Source: Nocardioides humilatus
GTDB lineage: Bacteria; Actinomycetota; Actinomycetes; Propionibacteriales; Nocardioidaceae
DNA: 64,000 nt
Direction of reading: 5' to 3'
NCBI RefSeq assembly: GCF_008373755.1
Contig: NZ_VUJV01000001.1
Location: 1,134,883-1,198,882, forward strand
Shown here: one piece after another, positions 46,574 to 56,663 of the stretch
Layout of the letters: each line of letters begins with the position of its first letter
How positions within the stretch are numbered: the stretch's first letter is position 1
Notes under the pieces: model-generated
The model's database searches: none
Seen by the model: only the letters and a program-made list of their open reading frames with translations
Told to the model about the DNA's origin: nothing
Position numbers and translations under genes: made by a program

Positions 46574-47794
46574 ATGTCTACTGGAACCATGACCGACGAC
46601 CCGGCGCTGGCCCCGATGCGGGCTGACGTCGTCGCCTCCTGGGAGCGTTCGGCCGCCGCGGGCGTCGACGTCGGGCAGCCGGACGCGCCGATCGCGCTCG
46701 ACACCGCAGAGCTGCGTGGCCAGCGGGAGGCGCACCCGCTGGCGCGGGTCTTCCCCCTCCTCGACGACGTGCTCGGGCGCGAGGTCAAGGCGTGCGGCGC
46801 GGTCATGGCGCTCGCCGACGCCGAGGGCAACCTGCTTTGGGTCTGCGGCTCCTCCGAGACGCTGCGCCAGGCCGAGCGCATCGGGTTCGTCGAGGGCAGC
46901 AATTGGGACGAGCGCCTGGCCGGGACCAACGCGCCGGGCATCGTGCTCGCGACCGGCCGCGAGGCGACGATCACCCGGGAGGAGCACTTCCGGTCCGTCG
47001 TACGTCCGTGGAGTTGTGCGGCGACGCCGATCCACGACCCCGGCACCAGCCAGCTCCTCGGCGTCCTCGACGTGACCGGCGGCGACGAGGTCGTCGTACC
47101 GCAGACGATGGCGATGGTCCGCGCGGCGGCTCGGCTGGCCGAGGCGGAGCTCGCGCGGCACCTGCCGCGACCGCCCGCGGCACCGCAGACGTCCGGCCTG
47201 CAGGTCGTGCTGGAGCTGCTCGGCCGCAACGAGGCACTCGCCACGGTGGCCGATGGACGCGACCGGCTGGGACAGTTCCGACTGTCGCGCCGGCACAGCG
47301 AGATCGTCGCGCTGCTCGCGGCCTCACCGACCGGCCTCAGCGGCGACGAGCTCGCCGTCCTGCTCTACGAGGAGGACGGCGGGTCCTCCACCCTGCGCGC
47401 CGAGCTCAACCGGTTGCGTGGCCTGCTCGGCGACGACCTCCTCGCGTCGCGCCCCTACCGCCTCACCGCGCCCATCACCGGCGACTGGCTGGCCGTCGGC
47501 GCGCAGCTGGCGGCGGGCGACCTCCGCTCCGCGATGCGCGGGTACGACGGCCCGGTGCTGCCGCGTTCGACGGCACCCGGCATCGTGCGACTGCGCGACG
47601 AGCTCGAGTCGTCGCTGCGCCACGCCCTCCTCCGCTCCGGCGCGCCCGACCTGATGTCGGCGTGGACCCGGTCGAGCTGGGGACGCGACGACTACGAGAT
47701 GTGGGTCGCCCAGCAGCAGATCGTCGCGGTCGCCTCGCCCATCCGGGCGCTGGTCGATGGCCAGATCGCCCGTCTCGACAAAGAGCTCGGCTGA
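46574..47794 (+). CDS. GAF-domain transcriptional regulator with winged-helix C-terminus
   Basis: About 406 residues. The N-terminal RADVVASWERSAAAGV block and GAF domain (CGAVMALADAEGNLLWVCGS and later GSNWDERLAGTNAPG, the AcoR-type pattern) make a sensor for small molecules. The C-terminal region has a winged-helix-like motif (LSRRHSEIVALLAASPTGLSGDELAVLLYE) and no AAA+ domain, unlike sigma-54 activators. I choose ATG 46574, with AGGTGGGA upstream. It lies before the ExaC-type aldehyde dehydrogenase and shares an operator with it, so it probably activates or represses it in response to an aldehyde or alcohol. Confidence 0.82.
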   Translation: MSTGTMTDDPALAPMRADVVASWERSAAAGVDVGQPDAPIALDTAELRGQREAHPLARVFPLLDDVLGREVKACGAVMALADAEGNLLWVCGSSETLRQAERIGFVEGSNWDERLAGTNAPGIVLATGREATITREEHFRSVVRPWSCAATPIHDPGTSQLLGVLDVTGGDEVVVPQTMAMVRAAARLAEAELARHLPRPPAAPQTSGLQVVLELLGRNEALATVADGRDRLGQFRLSRRHSEIVALLAASPTGLSGDELAVLLYEEDGGSSTLRAELNRLRGLLGDDLLASRPYRLTAPITGDWLAVGAQLAAGDLRSAMRGYDGPVLPRSTAPGIVRLRDELESSLRHALLRSGAPDLMSAWTRSSWGRDDYEMWVAQQQIVAVASPIRALVDGQIARLDKELG

Positions 47795-47813
47795 CGCAAC
47801 CTCGACGCAACGT
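47793..47813 (+). promoter_or_regulatory. Phased direct-repeat operator before the aldehyde dehydrogenase
   Basis: GACGCAAC (47793-47800) and GACGCAACGT (47804-47813) are 11 bases apart, the same spacing as at 46503-46523, and share GAYGCAAC. It starts at the regulator's stop codon, 75 bases before the aldehyde dehydrogenase start. Confidence 0.8.
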
Positions 47814-47867
47814 GGTGCTCCTTAGCGTCGTGACCACCGTCACACCCGCCACCTCAGGGAGCACCTC

Positions 47868-49391
<1,524 letters not shown>

Positions 49392-49395
49392 GCCG

Positions 49396-49797
49396 ATGTC
49401 CGACACCCCTGCTCGGGTCGCGGTCACCGACGAGGCGGCGGAGCTGATCCGCCGCCTCGTCGAGGCCAACGGCCCCGTGATGTTCCACCAGTCCGGCGGC
49501 TGCTGCGACGGCTCGGCCCCGATGTGTTACCCCGACGGCGACTTCCTGCTGGGGGAGGCGGACGTCCACCTGGGTGACCTCGAGGTCGGGCTCGACCGGC
49601 CGGTCGCGGTGTGGATGTCACACGCGCAGTTCGCGTACTGGTCCCACACGCACCTGACGATCGACGTCGTCGAGGGTCGCGGGGCGGGCTTCAGCCTCGA
49701 GGCGCCGTACGGCGTCCGGTTCCTGATCCGCTCTCGCCTCTTCACGGACGAGGAGTCAGCGGCGCTGGGCGAAGAAGCTCTCGAGCAGCTCGGCTGA
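49396..49797 (+). CDS. DUF779-family protein
   Basis: A 133-residue DUF779 (PF05610-type) protein, unknown function but consistently encoded beside ExaC-type aldehyde dehydrogenases. Conserved cysteines are clustered in SGGCCDGSAPMCY near residue 34, and WSHTHLTIDVV and APYGVRFL are family blocks. The four Cys/His positions suggest metal or redox chemistry, or a partner role in aldehyde oxidation. It starts four bases after the ExaC stop. Its last 42 bases overlap the convergent tadA 3' end. Confidence 0.87.
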   Translation: MSDTPARVAVTDEAAELIRRLVEANGPVMFHQSGGCCDGSAPMCYPDGDFLLGEADVHLGDLEVGLDRPVAVWMSHAQFAYWSHTHLTIDVVEGRGAGFSLEAPYGVRFLIRSRLFTDEESAALGEEALEQLG

Positions 49798-50217
49798 CTC
49801 GTCCTCGAGGACCCCGGCCACCACCTCGGGGCGGTGGTTGAGGCGGCGGTCGCGGACGACGTCCCAGAGCGACCCGACCGCACCCGCCTTGGGATCCCAG
49901 GCACCGAAGACGATCCGGTCGACGCGCGCGAGCACGGCAGCGCCCGCGCACATCGTGCAGGGTTCGAGGGTGACGACGAGGGTGCAGCCGTCGAGTCGCC
50001 ACTCGCCGCGATCACGAGCGGCTGCTCGCACGGCCACGACCTCGGCATGGCCGGTCGGGTCGGCGTCGGCCTCGCGGACGTTGCGCCCCGTGCTCAGCAC
50101 CCGGCCGGACGCGTCGACGACAACAGCGCCGATCGGTACGTCGCCCGTCGCCAACGCACCGCGTGCAGCAGCGAGGGCCGCGAGCATCGGCTCGCGCCAG
50201 GTCACCGAAGCGCTCAC
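49756..50217 (-). CDS. tadA: tRNA adenosine deaminase TadA
   Basis: A 153-residue zinc deaminase that converts adenosine 34 of tRNA-Arg(ACG) to inosine. The catalytic HAE (TGHAEVVA, zinc His and general acid Glu) and the zinc-binding PCTMC are clear, and LVVTLEPCTMCAGA is the TadA block. The GTG start overlaps the stop of the partner gene (GTGA). Length is normal. Other nucleoside deaminases (for guanine or cytosine) are possible, but the pairing with the adjacent gene is the usual actinobacterial arrangement for TadA. Confidence 0.92.
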   Translation of the reverse strand: MSASVTWREPMLAALAAARGALATGDVPIGAVVVDASGRVLSTGRNVREADADPTGHAEVVAVRAAARDRGEWRLDGCTLVVTLEPCTMCAGAAVLARVDRIVFGAWDPKAGAVGSLWDVVRDRRLNHRPEVVAGVLEDESAELLESFFAQRR

Positions 50218-50696
50218 GCCGAGGTGAATCCCACGGCGTCGTCGAAGAGCTCGCCGAACCCGAGACGACGCGCCACGTCGGACAGCATCTCGTCGGGATA
50301 GAGGTCGTCGTCGTCGAGGAGCGCGGCGAGGTCCATGGCGTGCAGGCCGAGGTCGCCGAGCAGGTCGAGGTCGCCAGCGGCCTCCGGGTCGTCCTCGTCC
50401 TCGGGCATCGGCAGCTGGAGGAACTCGACCGCCGATGCAGCGAGCTCCCACTCGGCAGCCGCCGTGACGTCGGACAGCAGGACCCGCGTGTGCTGGCCGG
50501 CGACGCGCACCACCACGAAGAAATCCTCGTCGATCGCGACCAGCCCGACAGCACCGTGGTCCCCGGGGAACCGGCGAAGGGCGGACGCGAGCGTCTCCAC
50601 GTCGTCGACGTGGTCGTGGGTCAGCTCGGCGACCTGCCAGACGCCTTCCTCTCGGTAGGCGGCCAGGGCGAAGTCGACGGCGTCGGCTGCGGTCAC
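50214..50696 (-). CDS. tRNA adenosine deaminase-associated protein
   Basis: A 160-residue protein typical of the actinobacterial family encoded just before tadA and annotated as deaminase-associated. It is acidic with DHVDDVETLASALRRFPGD, DEDFFVVVRV and a C-terminal half rich in Asp and Leu (LDLLGDLGLHAMDLAALLDDDDLYPDEML). No catalytic motif is visible. GTG start; the stop overlaps the tadA start (GTGA). The role is probably accessory to TadA, but is not demonstrated by the sequence. Confidence 0.8.
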   Translation of the reverse strand: MTAADAVDFALAAYREEGVWQVAELTHDHVDDVETLASALRRFPGDHGAVGLVAIDEDFFVVVRVAGQHTRVLLSDVTAAAEWELAASAVEFLQLPMPEDEDDPEAAGDLDLLGDLGLHAMDLAALLDDDDLYPDEMLSDVARRLGFGELFDDAVGFTSA

Positions 50697-50762
50697 CGCA
50701 CCAGAGTGACACCAAGACCCGAAACAGGCCAGGGGTGAGGGACCGGCCTTAGAGTGCGACTC

Positions 50763-51404
50763 ATGCGAACTCTCGTCGTCGACCACCCGCTGGTGGCCCA
50801 CAAGCTGACCGTGCTCCGCGACGAGACCACGGACTCCCCGACGTTCCGCAACCTCACCGACGAGCTGGTCACGCTGCTGGCCTACGAGGCCACGCGCGAC
50901 GTCCGCGTCGAGCCCTCCGACATCGTTACCCCGGTGGCGCCCACGACCGGCGTGAAGCTCGCGACGCCGCGACCGCTCGTCGTACCGATCCTGCGCGCCG
51001 GGCTCGGCATGCTCGACGGGATGATGCGGCTGCTGCCGACCGCCGAGGTCGGCTTCCTCGGCATGGTGCGCAACGAGGAGACCCTCGAGGCCGCGACCTA
51101 CGCCGAGCGGCTGCCCGAGGACCTCAGCGGACGCCAGTGCTACGTGCTCGACCCGATGCTCGCGACCGGCGGCACCCTCGCGGCGGCGATCCGGTTCCTC
51201 ACCGCGCGGGGCGCCGACGACATCACGGCCGTCTGCCTGCTCGCGGCCCCCGAAGGCTGCGCCAACCTGGAGGCAGGCCTGGCGGGTCTCGAAGTGCCGG
51301 TCACCGTCGTCGTCGCCGCGATGGACGAGAAGCTCAACGACAAGGGCTACATCGTCCCGGGCCTCGGCGACGCGGGCGACCGCCTCTACGGGGTCGTCGG
51401 CTGA
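50763..51404 (+). CDS. upp: Uracil phosphoribosyltransferase
   Basis: A 213-residue enzyme joining uracil and PRPP to make UMP in pyrimidine salvage. The PRPP-binding motif DPMLATGGT lies near residue 125, the uracil-binding end is [16 protein letters not shown], and [16 protein letters not shown] is the conserved core. ATG 50763 gives the usual length; GTG 50754 is the alternative. It diverges from the deaminase pair, with about 66 bases between them. A hairpin follows the stop. Confidence 0.95.
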   Translation: MRTLVVDHPLVAHKLTVLRDETTDSPTFRNLTDELVTLLAYEATRDVRVEPSDIVTPVAPTTGVKLATPRPLVVPILRAGLGMLDGMMRLLPTAEVGFLGMVRNEETLEAATYAERLPEDLSGRQCYVLDPMLATGGTLAAAIRFLTARGADDITAVCLLAAPEGCANLEAGLAGLEVPVTVVVAAMDEKLNDKGYIVPGLGDAGDRLYGVVG

Positions 51405-51412
51405 CCCGTCCC

Positions 51413-51430
51413 AGGGCCCGAAAAGGCCCT
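51413..51430 (+). terminator. Stem-loop terminator of upp
   Basis: AGGGCC-CGAAAA-GGCCCT: six-base arms with a six-base loop, starting nine bases after the upp stop, followed by a second GC-rich hairpin (GGCC-TGA-GGCC). No U-tract; probably terminates upp. Confidence 0.6.
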
Positions 51431-51584
51431 CCGGCCTGAGGCCTTCATCACAGCCCAAGCGGGTTGTCTCTCCGTCACACTTCTCACCGACGCACAGTGA
51501 GCGGACATTGTGCATTCCGCCGTAACGGCGTGTGTAGGTTGACGTGCGCTGGATCCCCGGACCCCAGTCGGAAACGAGATAGTG

Positions 51585-53117
51585 ATGCTCATCGGAATCC
51601 CCCGCGAGTCGAAGGCAGGCGAGACGCTCGTCGCCGCGACCGCGAAGACAGCAGGGCAGCTCCAGGCCCTCGGCTACGACGTCGTGGTCGAGTCGGGCGC
51701 GGGCGCTCTTGCCGACCAGGCCGACGAGGCGTTCGCCGAGGCCGGCGTCCGCGTCGGCACCACGGGCGAGGTGTGGGGTGCTGACGTCGTCGTCAAGGTC
51801 AACGCACCGACCGCCGACGAGATCGCTCGCCTCAACCAGGGCGCCACGATCATCTCGATGATGGCCCCCGCTCGGAGCCCCGAGCTCGTCGAGCAGCTCT
51901 CCGCGCAGGGGGTGACCGCGCTGGCGATGGACGCCGTGCCGCGGATCTCCCGCGCCCAGTCGATGGACGTGCTGTCCTCGATGGCCAACGTCGCCGGCTA
52001 CCGCGCCGTCGTCGAGGCCGCCCACGAGTTCGGCCGGATGTTCACCGGCCAGGTGACCGCCGCCGGCAAGATGCCGCCGGCCCGGGTCTTCGTCATCGGT
52101 GGCGGTGTGGCCGGCCTGGCCGCGATCGGTGCCGCGGCGGCGATGGGCGCGGTCGTCCGTGCCTTCGACGTGCGGCCCGAGGTGGCCGAGCAGGTCGAGT
52201 CGCTCGGTGGCACGTTCGTCGAGGTCGACTTCGAGTCCGAGGTCTCCACCGACGGCTACGCCAAGGAGATGACGGCCGAGCAGGAGCAGGCGACCGCAGC
52301 GATGTACGACGAGGAGGCGCGCAACGCCGACATCGTCATCACGACCGCGCTGATCCCCGGACGCCCCGCGCCGCGCCTGGTCCACGAGGACACCGTCGCG
52401 CAGATGAAGCCCGGCAGCGTCGTGGTCGACATGGCCGCCGCCAACGGCGGCAACGTCGCGGGCACCCAGGCCGACCAGCGGGTCGTCACCGACAACGGCG
52501 TGACCATCTTGGGCTACACCGACCTCGCCGGCCGCCTGGCCGCGCAGACGTCGCAGCTCTACGGCACCAACATCGTCAACCTCTTCAAGCTGGTCACCCC
52601 CGAGAAGGACGGCCAGCTCACCCTCGACATGGACGACGTCGTCCAGCGGGGCGTCACGGTCGTTCAGGACGGCTCGGTCATGTGGCCGCCGCCGGCCGTG
52701 ACCGTCTCGGCCACGCCGAAGACCGTCGAGGCTGCACCGGTCGTGAAGGAGGAGAAGCCGCAGCTCACCGCGCGCGGCAAGATGTTCGTCGTACTCGCGG
52801 CCATCGGCGCCTTCTGGCTGGTCAACGCCCTCGCCCCGACCGACGACCTCCGCCGCCACTTCACGGTGCTGATGCTCTCGATCGTGATCGGCTACTACGT
52901 GATCGGGAAGGTCGCCCACGCGCTGCACACGCCGCTGATGTCGGTCACCAACGCGATCTCCGGTGTCGTCGTCGTCGGAGCCCTCGTGCAGGTGCCCACC
53001 GACGACGGACTGGTCGTCGGACTCGCCGCGGCCGCGATCCTGCTCGCATCCATCAACATCTTCGGTGGCTTCGCCGTCACCCGTCGCATGCTCGCGATGT
53101 TCAGCAAGGGAGCCTGA
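51585..53117 (+). CDS. pntA: NAD(P) transhydrogenase alpha subunit, PntA (fused)
   Basis: A 510-residue subunit of the proton-translocating transhydrogenase that reduces NADP+ from NADH. Domain I (residues 1-375) binds NAD(H), with [13 protein letters not shown] as the Rossmann motif and the MIGIPRE-like N-terminal signature. A Pro/Lys linker and four membrane helices in the last 110 residues are domain II. This is the fused E. coli-type alpha subunit. Start is ATG 51585, with a GTG three bases upstream as alternative. No strong Shine-Dalgarno site is seen. pntB follows five bases later. Confidence 0.96.
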   Translation: MLIGIPRESKAGETLVAATAKTAGQLQALGYDVVVESGAGALADQADEAFAEAGVRVGTTGEVWGADVVVKVNAPTADEIARLNQGATIISMMAPARSPELVEQLSAQGVTALAMDAVPRISRAQSMDVLSSMANVAGYRAVVEAAHEFGRMFTGQVTAAGKMPPARVFVIGGGVAGLAAIGAAAAMGAVVRAFDVRPEVAEQVESLGGTFVEVDFESEVSTDGYAKEMTAEQEQATAAMYDEEARNADIVITTALIPGRPAPRLVHEDTVAQMKPGSVVVDMAAANGGNVAGTQADQRVVTDNGVTILGYTDLAGRLAAQTSQLYGTNIVNLFKLVTPEKDGQLTLDMDDVVQRGVTVVQDGSVMWPPPAVTVSATPKTVEAAPVVKEEKPQLTARGKMFVVLAAIGAFWLVNALAPTDDLRRHFTVLMLSIVIGYYVIGKVAHALHTPLMSVTNAISGVVVVGALVQVPTDDGLVVGLAAAAILLASINIFGGFAVTRRMLAMFSKGA

Positions 53118-53122
53118 CCGCA

Positions 53123-54550
53123 ATGGACATCGTCTCGATCACCGGCGCGGCCTACATCGTCGCTGCCCTGCTCTTCATCCTGTCCCTGGCCGGGCTCTCG
53201 CGGCACGAGTCGTCGCGGAGCGGCCTGACCTACGGCATGGTCGGCATGGGCGTGGCCCTCGTCGCCACGGTCGCAGCCGTCATCGACGGCAGTGACGCCC
53301 TCGACAACCAGGGCCTGGTCATCGCCCTGACCCTCGCCGCCATCGCGATCGGCGCGGCGATCGGCCTGTGGCGCGCGCGCATCGTCGAGATGACCGGCAT
53401 GCCCGAGCTCATCGCGGCCCTGCACTCGTTCGTCGGTCTGGCCGCGGTGCTGATCGGCATCAACGGCCACGTCGAGGGGCCGCACGACACGCTCGCCAGC
53501 CTCCGGAACATCCACGAGGCCGAGGTCTCCATCGGCATCTTCATCGGTGCGGTCACCTTCACCGGCTCGATCGTCGCCAACCTGAAGCTGTCGGCGAAGA
53601 TCAGCTCGGCGCCGCTCATGCTGCCCGGCAAGAACTTCATCAACGTCGGCTCGCTCGTGGTCTTCGCGATCCTGACCGCGCTCTACGTCGGCACCGACTC
53701 CGCCGACAGCAGCACCGCCGACATCCTCCTCGTCGCGCTCACCGTGCTGGCGCTGGCGCTCGGCTGGCACCTGGTCGCCTCGATCGGTGGCGGCGACATG
53801 CCCGTCGTCGTGTCGATGCTCAACAGCTACTCCGGCTGGGCCGCGGCCGCGTCGGGCTTCCTGCTCGGCAACGACCTGCTCATCGTCACCGGTGCGCTCG
53901 TCGGCTCCTCCGGTGCCTACCTGAGCTACATCATGTGCCAGGCCATGAACCGGTCCTTCATCTCCGTCATCGCCGGCGGTTTCGGCATCGAGGCTCCGGC
54001 CGGTGACGACAAGGACTACGGCGAGCACCGCGAGATCCAGGCCGAGGCCGCTGCCGACCTGCTCATCAACGCCTCGTCGGTGGTCATCACGCCCGGCTAC
54101 GGCATGGCGGTCGCGCAGGCGCAGTACCCCGTCGCCGAGCTCACCTCCAAGCTGCGCGCCAAGGGCATCGACGTACGTTTCGCGATCCACCCGGTCGCGG
54201 GTCGCCTGCCCGGTCACATGAACGTGCTGCTGGCCGAGGCCAAGGTGCCCTACGACATCGTGCTCGAGATGGACGAGATCAACGACGACCTCCCCGACGT
54301 CGACGTCGTCCTCGTCATCGGCGCCAACGACACGGTCAACCCGGCCGCGGCCGAGGACCCGACCAGCCCGATCGCCGGCATGCCGGTCATCGAGGTGTGG
54401 AACGCCCGCGACGTGATCGTCTTCAAGCGGTCGATGGCCACCGGCTACGCCGGCGTCCAGAACCCGCTGTTCTTCCGCGAGAACTCGCAGATGCTCTTCG
54501 GGGACGCCAAGGACAAGGTGGACGAGATCATCCACCACCTGCCTGCGTGA
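53123..54550 (+). CDS. pntB: NAD(P) transhydrogenase beta subunit, PntB
   Basis: A 475-residue partner of PntA. About nine membrane helices (residues 1-270) form domain II, and the cytosolic domain III (about 290-475) binds NADP(H) with [15 protein letters not shown] and [15 protein letters not shown]-like [11 protein letters not shown] and the [22 protein letters not shown] block are family hallmarks. ATG start five bases after the pntA stop. With PntA it makes NADPH at the cost of proton motive force, which helps the NADPH-dependent oxygenases and lipid synthesis in this window. Confidence 0.96.
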   Translation: MDIVSITGAAYIVAALLFILSLAGLSRHESSRSGLTYGMVGMGVALVATVAAVIDGSDALDNQGLVIALTLAAIAIGAAIGLWRARIVEMTGMPELIAALHSFVGLAAVLIGINGHVEGPHDTLASLRNIHEAEVSIGIFIGAVTFTGSIVANLKLSAKISSAPLMLPGKNFINVGSLVVFAILTALYVGTDSADSSTADILLVALTVLALALGWHLVASIGGGDMPVVVSMLNSYSGWAAAASGFLLGNDLLIVTGALVGSSGAYLSYIMCQAMNRSFISVIAGGFGIEAPAGDDKDYGEHREIQAEAAADLLINASSVVITPGYGMAVAQAQYPVAELTSKLRAKGIDVRFAIHPVAGRLPGHMNVLLAEAKVPYDIVLEMDEINDDLPDVDVVLVIGANDTVNPAAAEDPTSPIAGMPVIEVWNARDVIVFKRSMATGYAGVQNPLFFRENSQMLFGDAKDKVDEIIHHLPA

Positions 54551-54562
54551 GCTGAGCTCGCG

Positions 54563-54648
54563 GGTTTCGAGGCTCGTCGCTAGCGCTCCTCGCACCTCAA
54601 CCACCGGCCTCCGCTGGTTGAGGTGCGAGCGAAGCGAGCCTCGAAACC
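54563..54648. repeat. Imperfect palindromic repeat, REP-like, between convergent genes
   Basis: Outer arms GGTTTCGAGGCTCG / CGAGCCTCGAAACC (14 bases) and inner arms CTCGCACCTCAACCA / TGGTTGAGGTGCGAG (15 bases) match exactly; the left arm carries an extra segment between them. A short loop lies at 54604-54614. It lies between pntB and the TRIC gene and probably acts as a two-way terminator. Repeats with this sequence are, from memory, found many times in Nocardioides genomes. Confidence 0.8.
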
Positions 54649-55253
54649 TAGGTTTTGGGGGTCGGCGCAGTCCAGCCGTGGCGAATCGCGAGGAGGCGCC
54701 AGCCCGTGGTGAGGGCAGCGGCAGGGATCGCGACGAACGCCGTCGGGGCATCGAGCTCGAAGCCGATCGCGGCGACGGCCGAGCCGACGACCGCGGGGAT
54801 CGCATAGAGCTCACCGCTCACCAAGACGACCGGCACCCGACCAGCGAGTACGTCGCGGATGAGGCCACCGCCGATGCAGGTGACCATGCCGAGCAGGGCG
54901 GCCGGCACCGGTCCGAGCCCGTGCTCGGCGGCCTTGAGAGCGCCCGCGACCGCGAACAGGCCGAGCCCGAACGCGTCGAAGATGTTGATCAGCCGGTCCA
55001 TCCGGTAGAGCGCGGGGTGGAACCAGAAGGTCAGCAGGCCTCCCACCACCGGCACCAGCAGGTAGCGCCAGTCCTCCAGGGAGGCGGGCGGTGTCTCGTC
55101 GATGAGCACGTCCCGGATCCAGCCGCCGCCCAGGCCGGTGACGGTCGCCAGGACGAGCACCCCGATGATGTCGAGCCGCTGCCGGACCGCGACGAGCGCA
55201 CCCGACACCGCGAAGACGCCGATGCCGAGCAGGTCGAGGATCAGGAGCAGCAC
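54648..55253 (-). CDS. TRIC-family (UPF0126) cation channel
   Basis: A 201-residue membrane protein with two UPF0126 repeats, each of three helices: GLGGGWIRDVLIDETPPASL in the first and CIGGGLIRDVLAGRVPVVL in the second. The family is homologous to animal TRIC (trimeric intracellular cation) channels and conducts monovalent cations. It has seven hydrophobic helices. GTG start. The 3' end touches the REP-like palindrome, and the ThpR gene starts just upstream on the same strand with only four bases between. Confidence 0.9.
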   Translation of the reverse strand: MLLLILDLLGIGVFAVSGALVAVRQRLDIIGVLVLATVTGLGGGWIRDVLIDETPPASLEDWRYLLVPVVGGLLTFWFHPALYRMDRLINIFDAFGLGLFAVAGALKAAEHGLGPVPAALLGMVTCIGGGLIRDVLAGRVPVVLVSGELYAIPAVVGSAVAAIGFELDAPTAFVAIPAAALTTGWRLLAIRHGWTAPTPKT

Positions 55254-55257
55254 GGCG

Positions 55258-55836
55258 TCATTGTCCCAGGGGGACCTCGGCGATCGTCTCGTAGCGGGGC
55301 CGGTTGCCCGGACCTTCCCCGAGGTGCGAGGCGATAACCGCCGCCTCGAGCACCGGCCAGTCGGGACCGGTGTAGGTCTCCAGGAGCCGCACCCAGCTGG
55401 ATGTGTCGTCAGGACGACGCAACCGCGCGATCGTCAGGTGCGGCCGGAAGCGCTGACCGTCCACCTCGGTGCCGACGGACACGGCAGCGTTGCGCGCCCG
55501 CCCCGCCATCCGCTCGAGTACGACGTCAGCCCCCTCGGTCTCCGGGAGGACACCGACCGCCAAGGCGCGGGTGTGGGCCGCGTCGGGGAAGGCCACCGCG
55601 CCACCGAGCCGGACCACGGGGATCGGGGTGCGGGCGAGGCCGTCGGCCAGCCGGTCCGCATAGTCGTCGACGAGGTGGTCGGCCACGTCGGCCATGAAGG
55701 CGAGGGTGATGTGGAACTGGTCGGCGCGGGTCCACCGGAAGTCAGCGGCCGATGCCCGGCGCGGCTCGAGGAACTCGTCGAGGTGCTCGATGACGTCGTC
55801 AGGCGGGACGATCGCCGCGAAGAGACGGGTGCCCAC
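55258..55836 (-). CDS. thpR: RNA 2',3'-cyclic phosphodiesterase (ThpR/LigT family)
   Basis: A 192-residue 2H phosphoesterase. The two H-x-T-x motifs HITLAF and HLTIAR are about 90 residues apart. The family opens 2',3'-cyclic phosphate at RNA ends and was first described as a tRNA 2'-5' ligase. GTG start directly after the stop of the VIT-family gene, with no spacer, so translation is coupled. Its own stop is four bases before the TRIC gene start. Soluble and cytosolic. Confidence 0.88.
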   Translation of the reverse strand: MGTRLFAAIVPPDDVIEHLDEFLEPRRASAADFRWTRADQFHITLAFMADVADHLVDDYADRLADGLARTPIPVVRLGGAVAFPDAAHTRALAVGVLPETEGADVVLERMAGRARNAAVSVGTEVDGQRFRPHLTIARLRRPDDTSSWVRLLETYTGPDWPVLEAAVIASHLGEGPGNRPRYETIAEVPLGQ

Positions 55837-56553
55837 TCAGCCGATCCGCGTCCCGAGGAGGGATCCAACGAGGAGGGTGACCCCCATGGCGAACACGCCG
55901 CCGAGCACGTTGCGCACCACCGCCGGCCAGGGACTGGCGTAGCCGAGCTTGGCCGAGGCCCAGCCGGTCAGCGCGAGCGCCGCCGCGACCGCGATCGCCG
56001 TAACGAAGAACCGCTCGGGTGCTGGCAGCAGGATCGTCAGCAAGGGGAGCAGCGCGCCGAGCGAGAACGACACCATCGATGCGAGCGCCGCGTTCCACGG
56101 GCGCGTCACGTCGTCGATGTCGATGCCGAACTCGAACTCGGCATGGGTGCGGAGGTCGTCCTTCGCGGTCATCTGGATCGCGGCCTGTCGTGCCACCTCC
56201 GGGGAGAGCCCCTTCTCCTCGAGCATCTCGGTGAGGTGGTCGAGCTCCTCCTCGGGCATCCGCTCTAGGTCGTGGCGCTCGGCCTCGATCAGAGCGAGCT
56301 CGGCGTCACGCTGGGTCGAGACCGAGACGTATTCGCCGGCGGCCATCGACAACGCACCGGCGACCAGGGCGGCGACGCCGGCGATGAGGATTGCGGAGCG
56401 GTCATCAACGGCACCGGCCACACCCATCACGATGCCGGCCGTGGAGACGATCCCGTCGTTGGCACCGAGCACACCGGCACGCAGCCAGTTGAGCCTGTTC
56501 CCGAGGCCCTCGGTGTCGCCGTGCTCGTGCACTACTTCGGCGGCAGAGGTCAT
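55837..56553 (-). CDS. VIT1/CCC1-family iron/manganese transporter
   Basis: A 238-residue membrane protein of the VIT1/CCC1 type. NWLRAGVLGANDGIVSTAGIV forms the first family block and MAAGEYVSVSTQRDAE the second; a charged helical region (about 85-130, EAERHDLERMPEEELDHLTEMLEEKG) binds metal in plant homologues. Five hydrophobic helices. The family carries Fe(II) or Mn(II) out of the cytosol. ATG 56553 or 56562 is the start. A TGAGCC-TC-GGCTCA palindrome lies in the divergent region with the RTX-type gene. Confidence 0.9.
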   Translation of the reverse strand: MTSAAEVVHEHGDTEGLGNRLNWLRAGVLGANDGIVSTAGIVMGVAGAVDDRSAILIAGVAALVAGALSMAAGEYVSVSTQRDAELALIEAERHDLERMPEEELDHLTEMLEEKGLSPEVARQAAIQMTAKDDLRTHAEFEFGIDIDDVTRPWNAALASMVSFSLGALLPLLTILLPAPERFFVTAIAVAAALALTGWASAKLGYASPWPAVVRNVLGGVFAMGVTLLVGSLLGTRIG

Positions 56554-56595
56554 GCGGCCCATCGTCCATTCCGAACCCGGGCCCCGCAACGAAGG

Positions 56596-56609
56596 TGAGC
56601 CTCGGCTCA
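56596..56609. promoter_or_regulatory. Palindrome between transporter and RTX-type gene
   Basis: TGAGCC-TC-GGCTCA, a perfect 14-bp inverted repeat, lies in the 110-bp divergent region 43 bases before the VIT gene start and 55 bases before the secreted protein. A metal-responsive regulator is possible; it shares only about 11 of 19 positions with a DtxR/IdeR box, which is weak. Confidence 0.45.
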
Positions 56610-56663
56610 GCGACTTCGCCCAAACCGCCGCGCCGGTCGGGCGCCGGTGAGAGGTTGGAACGC

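Noticed and set aside
50214-53123. 969-codon minus-strand frame reaching into pntA
   Set aside because: Only the part to 50696 has protein-like sequence; the remainder is antisense to upp and pntA.
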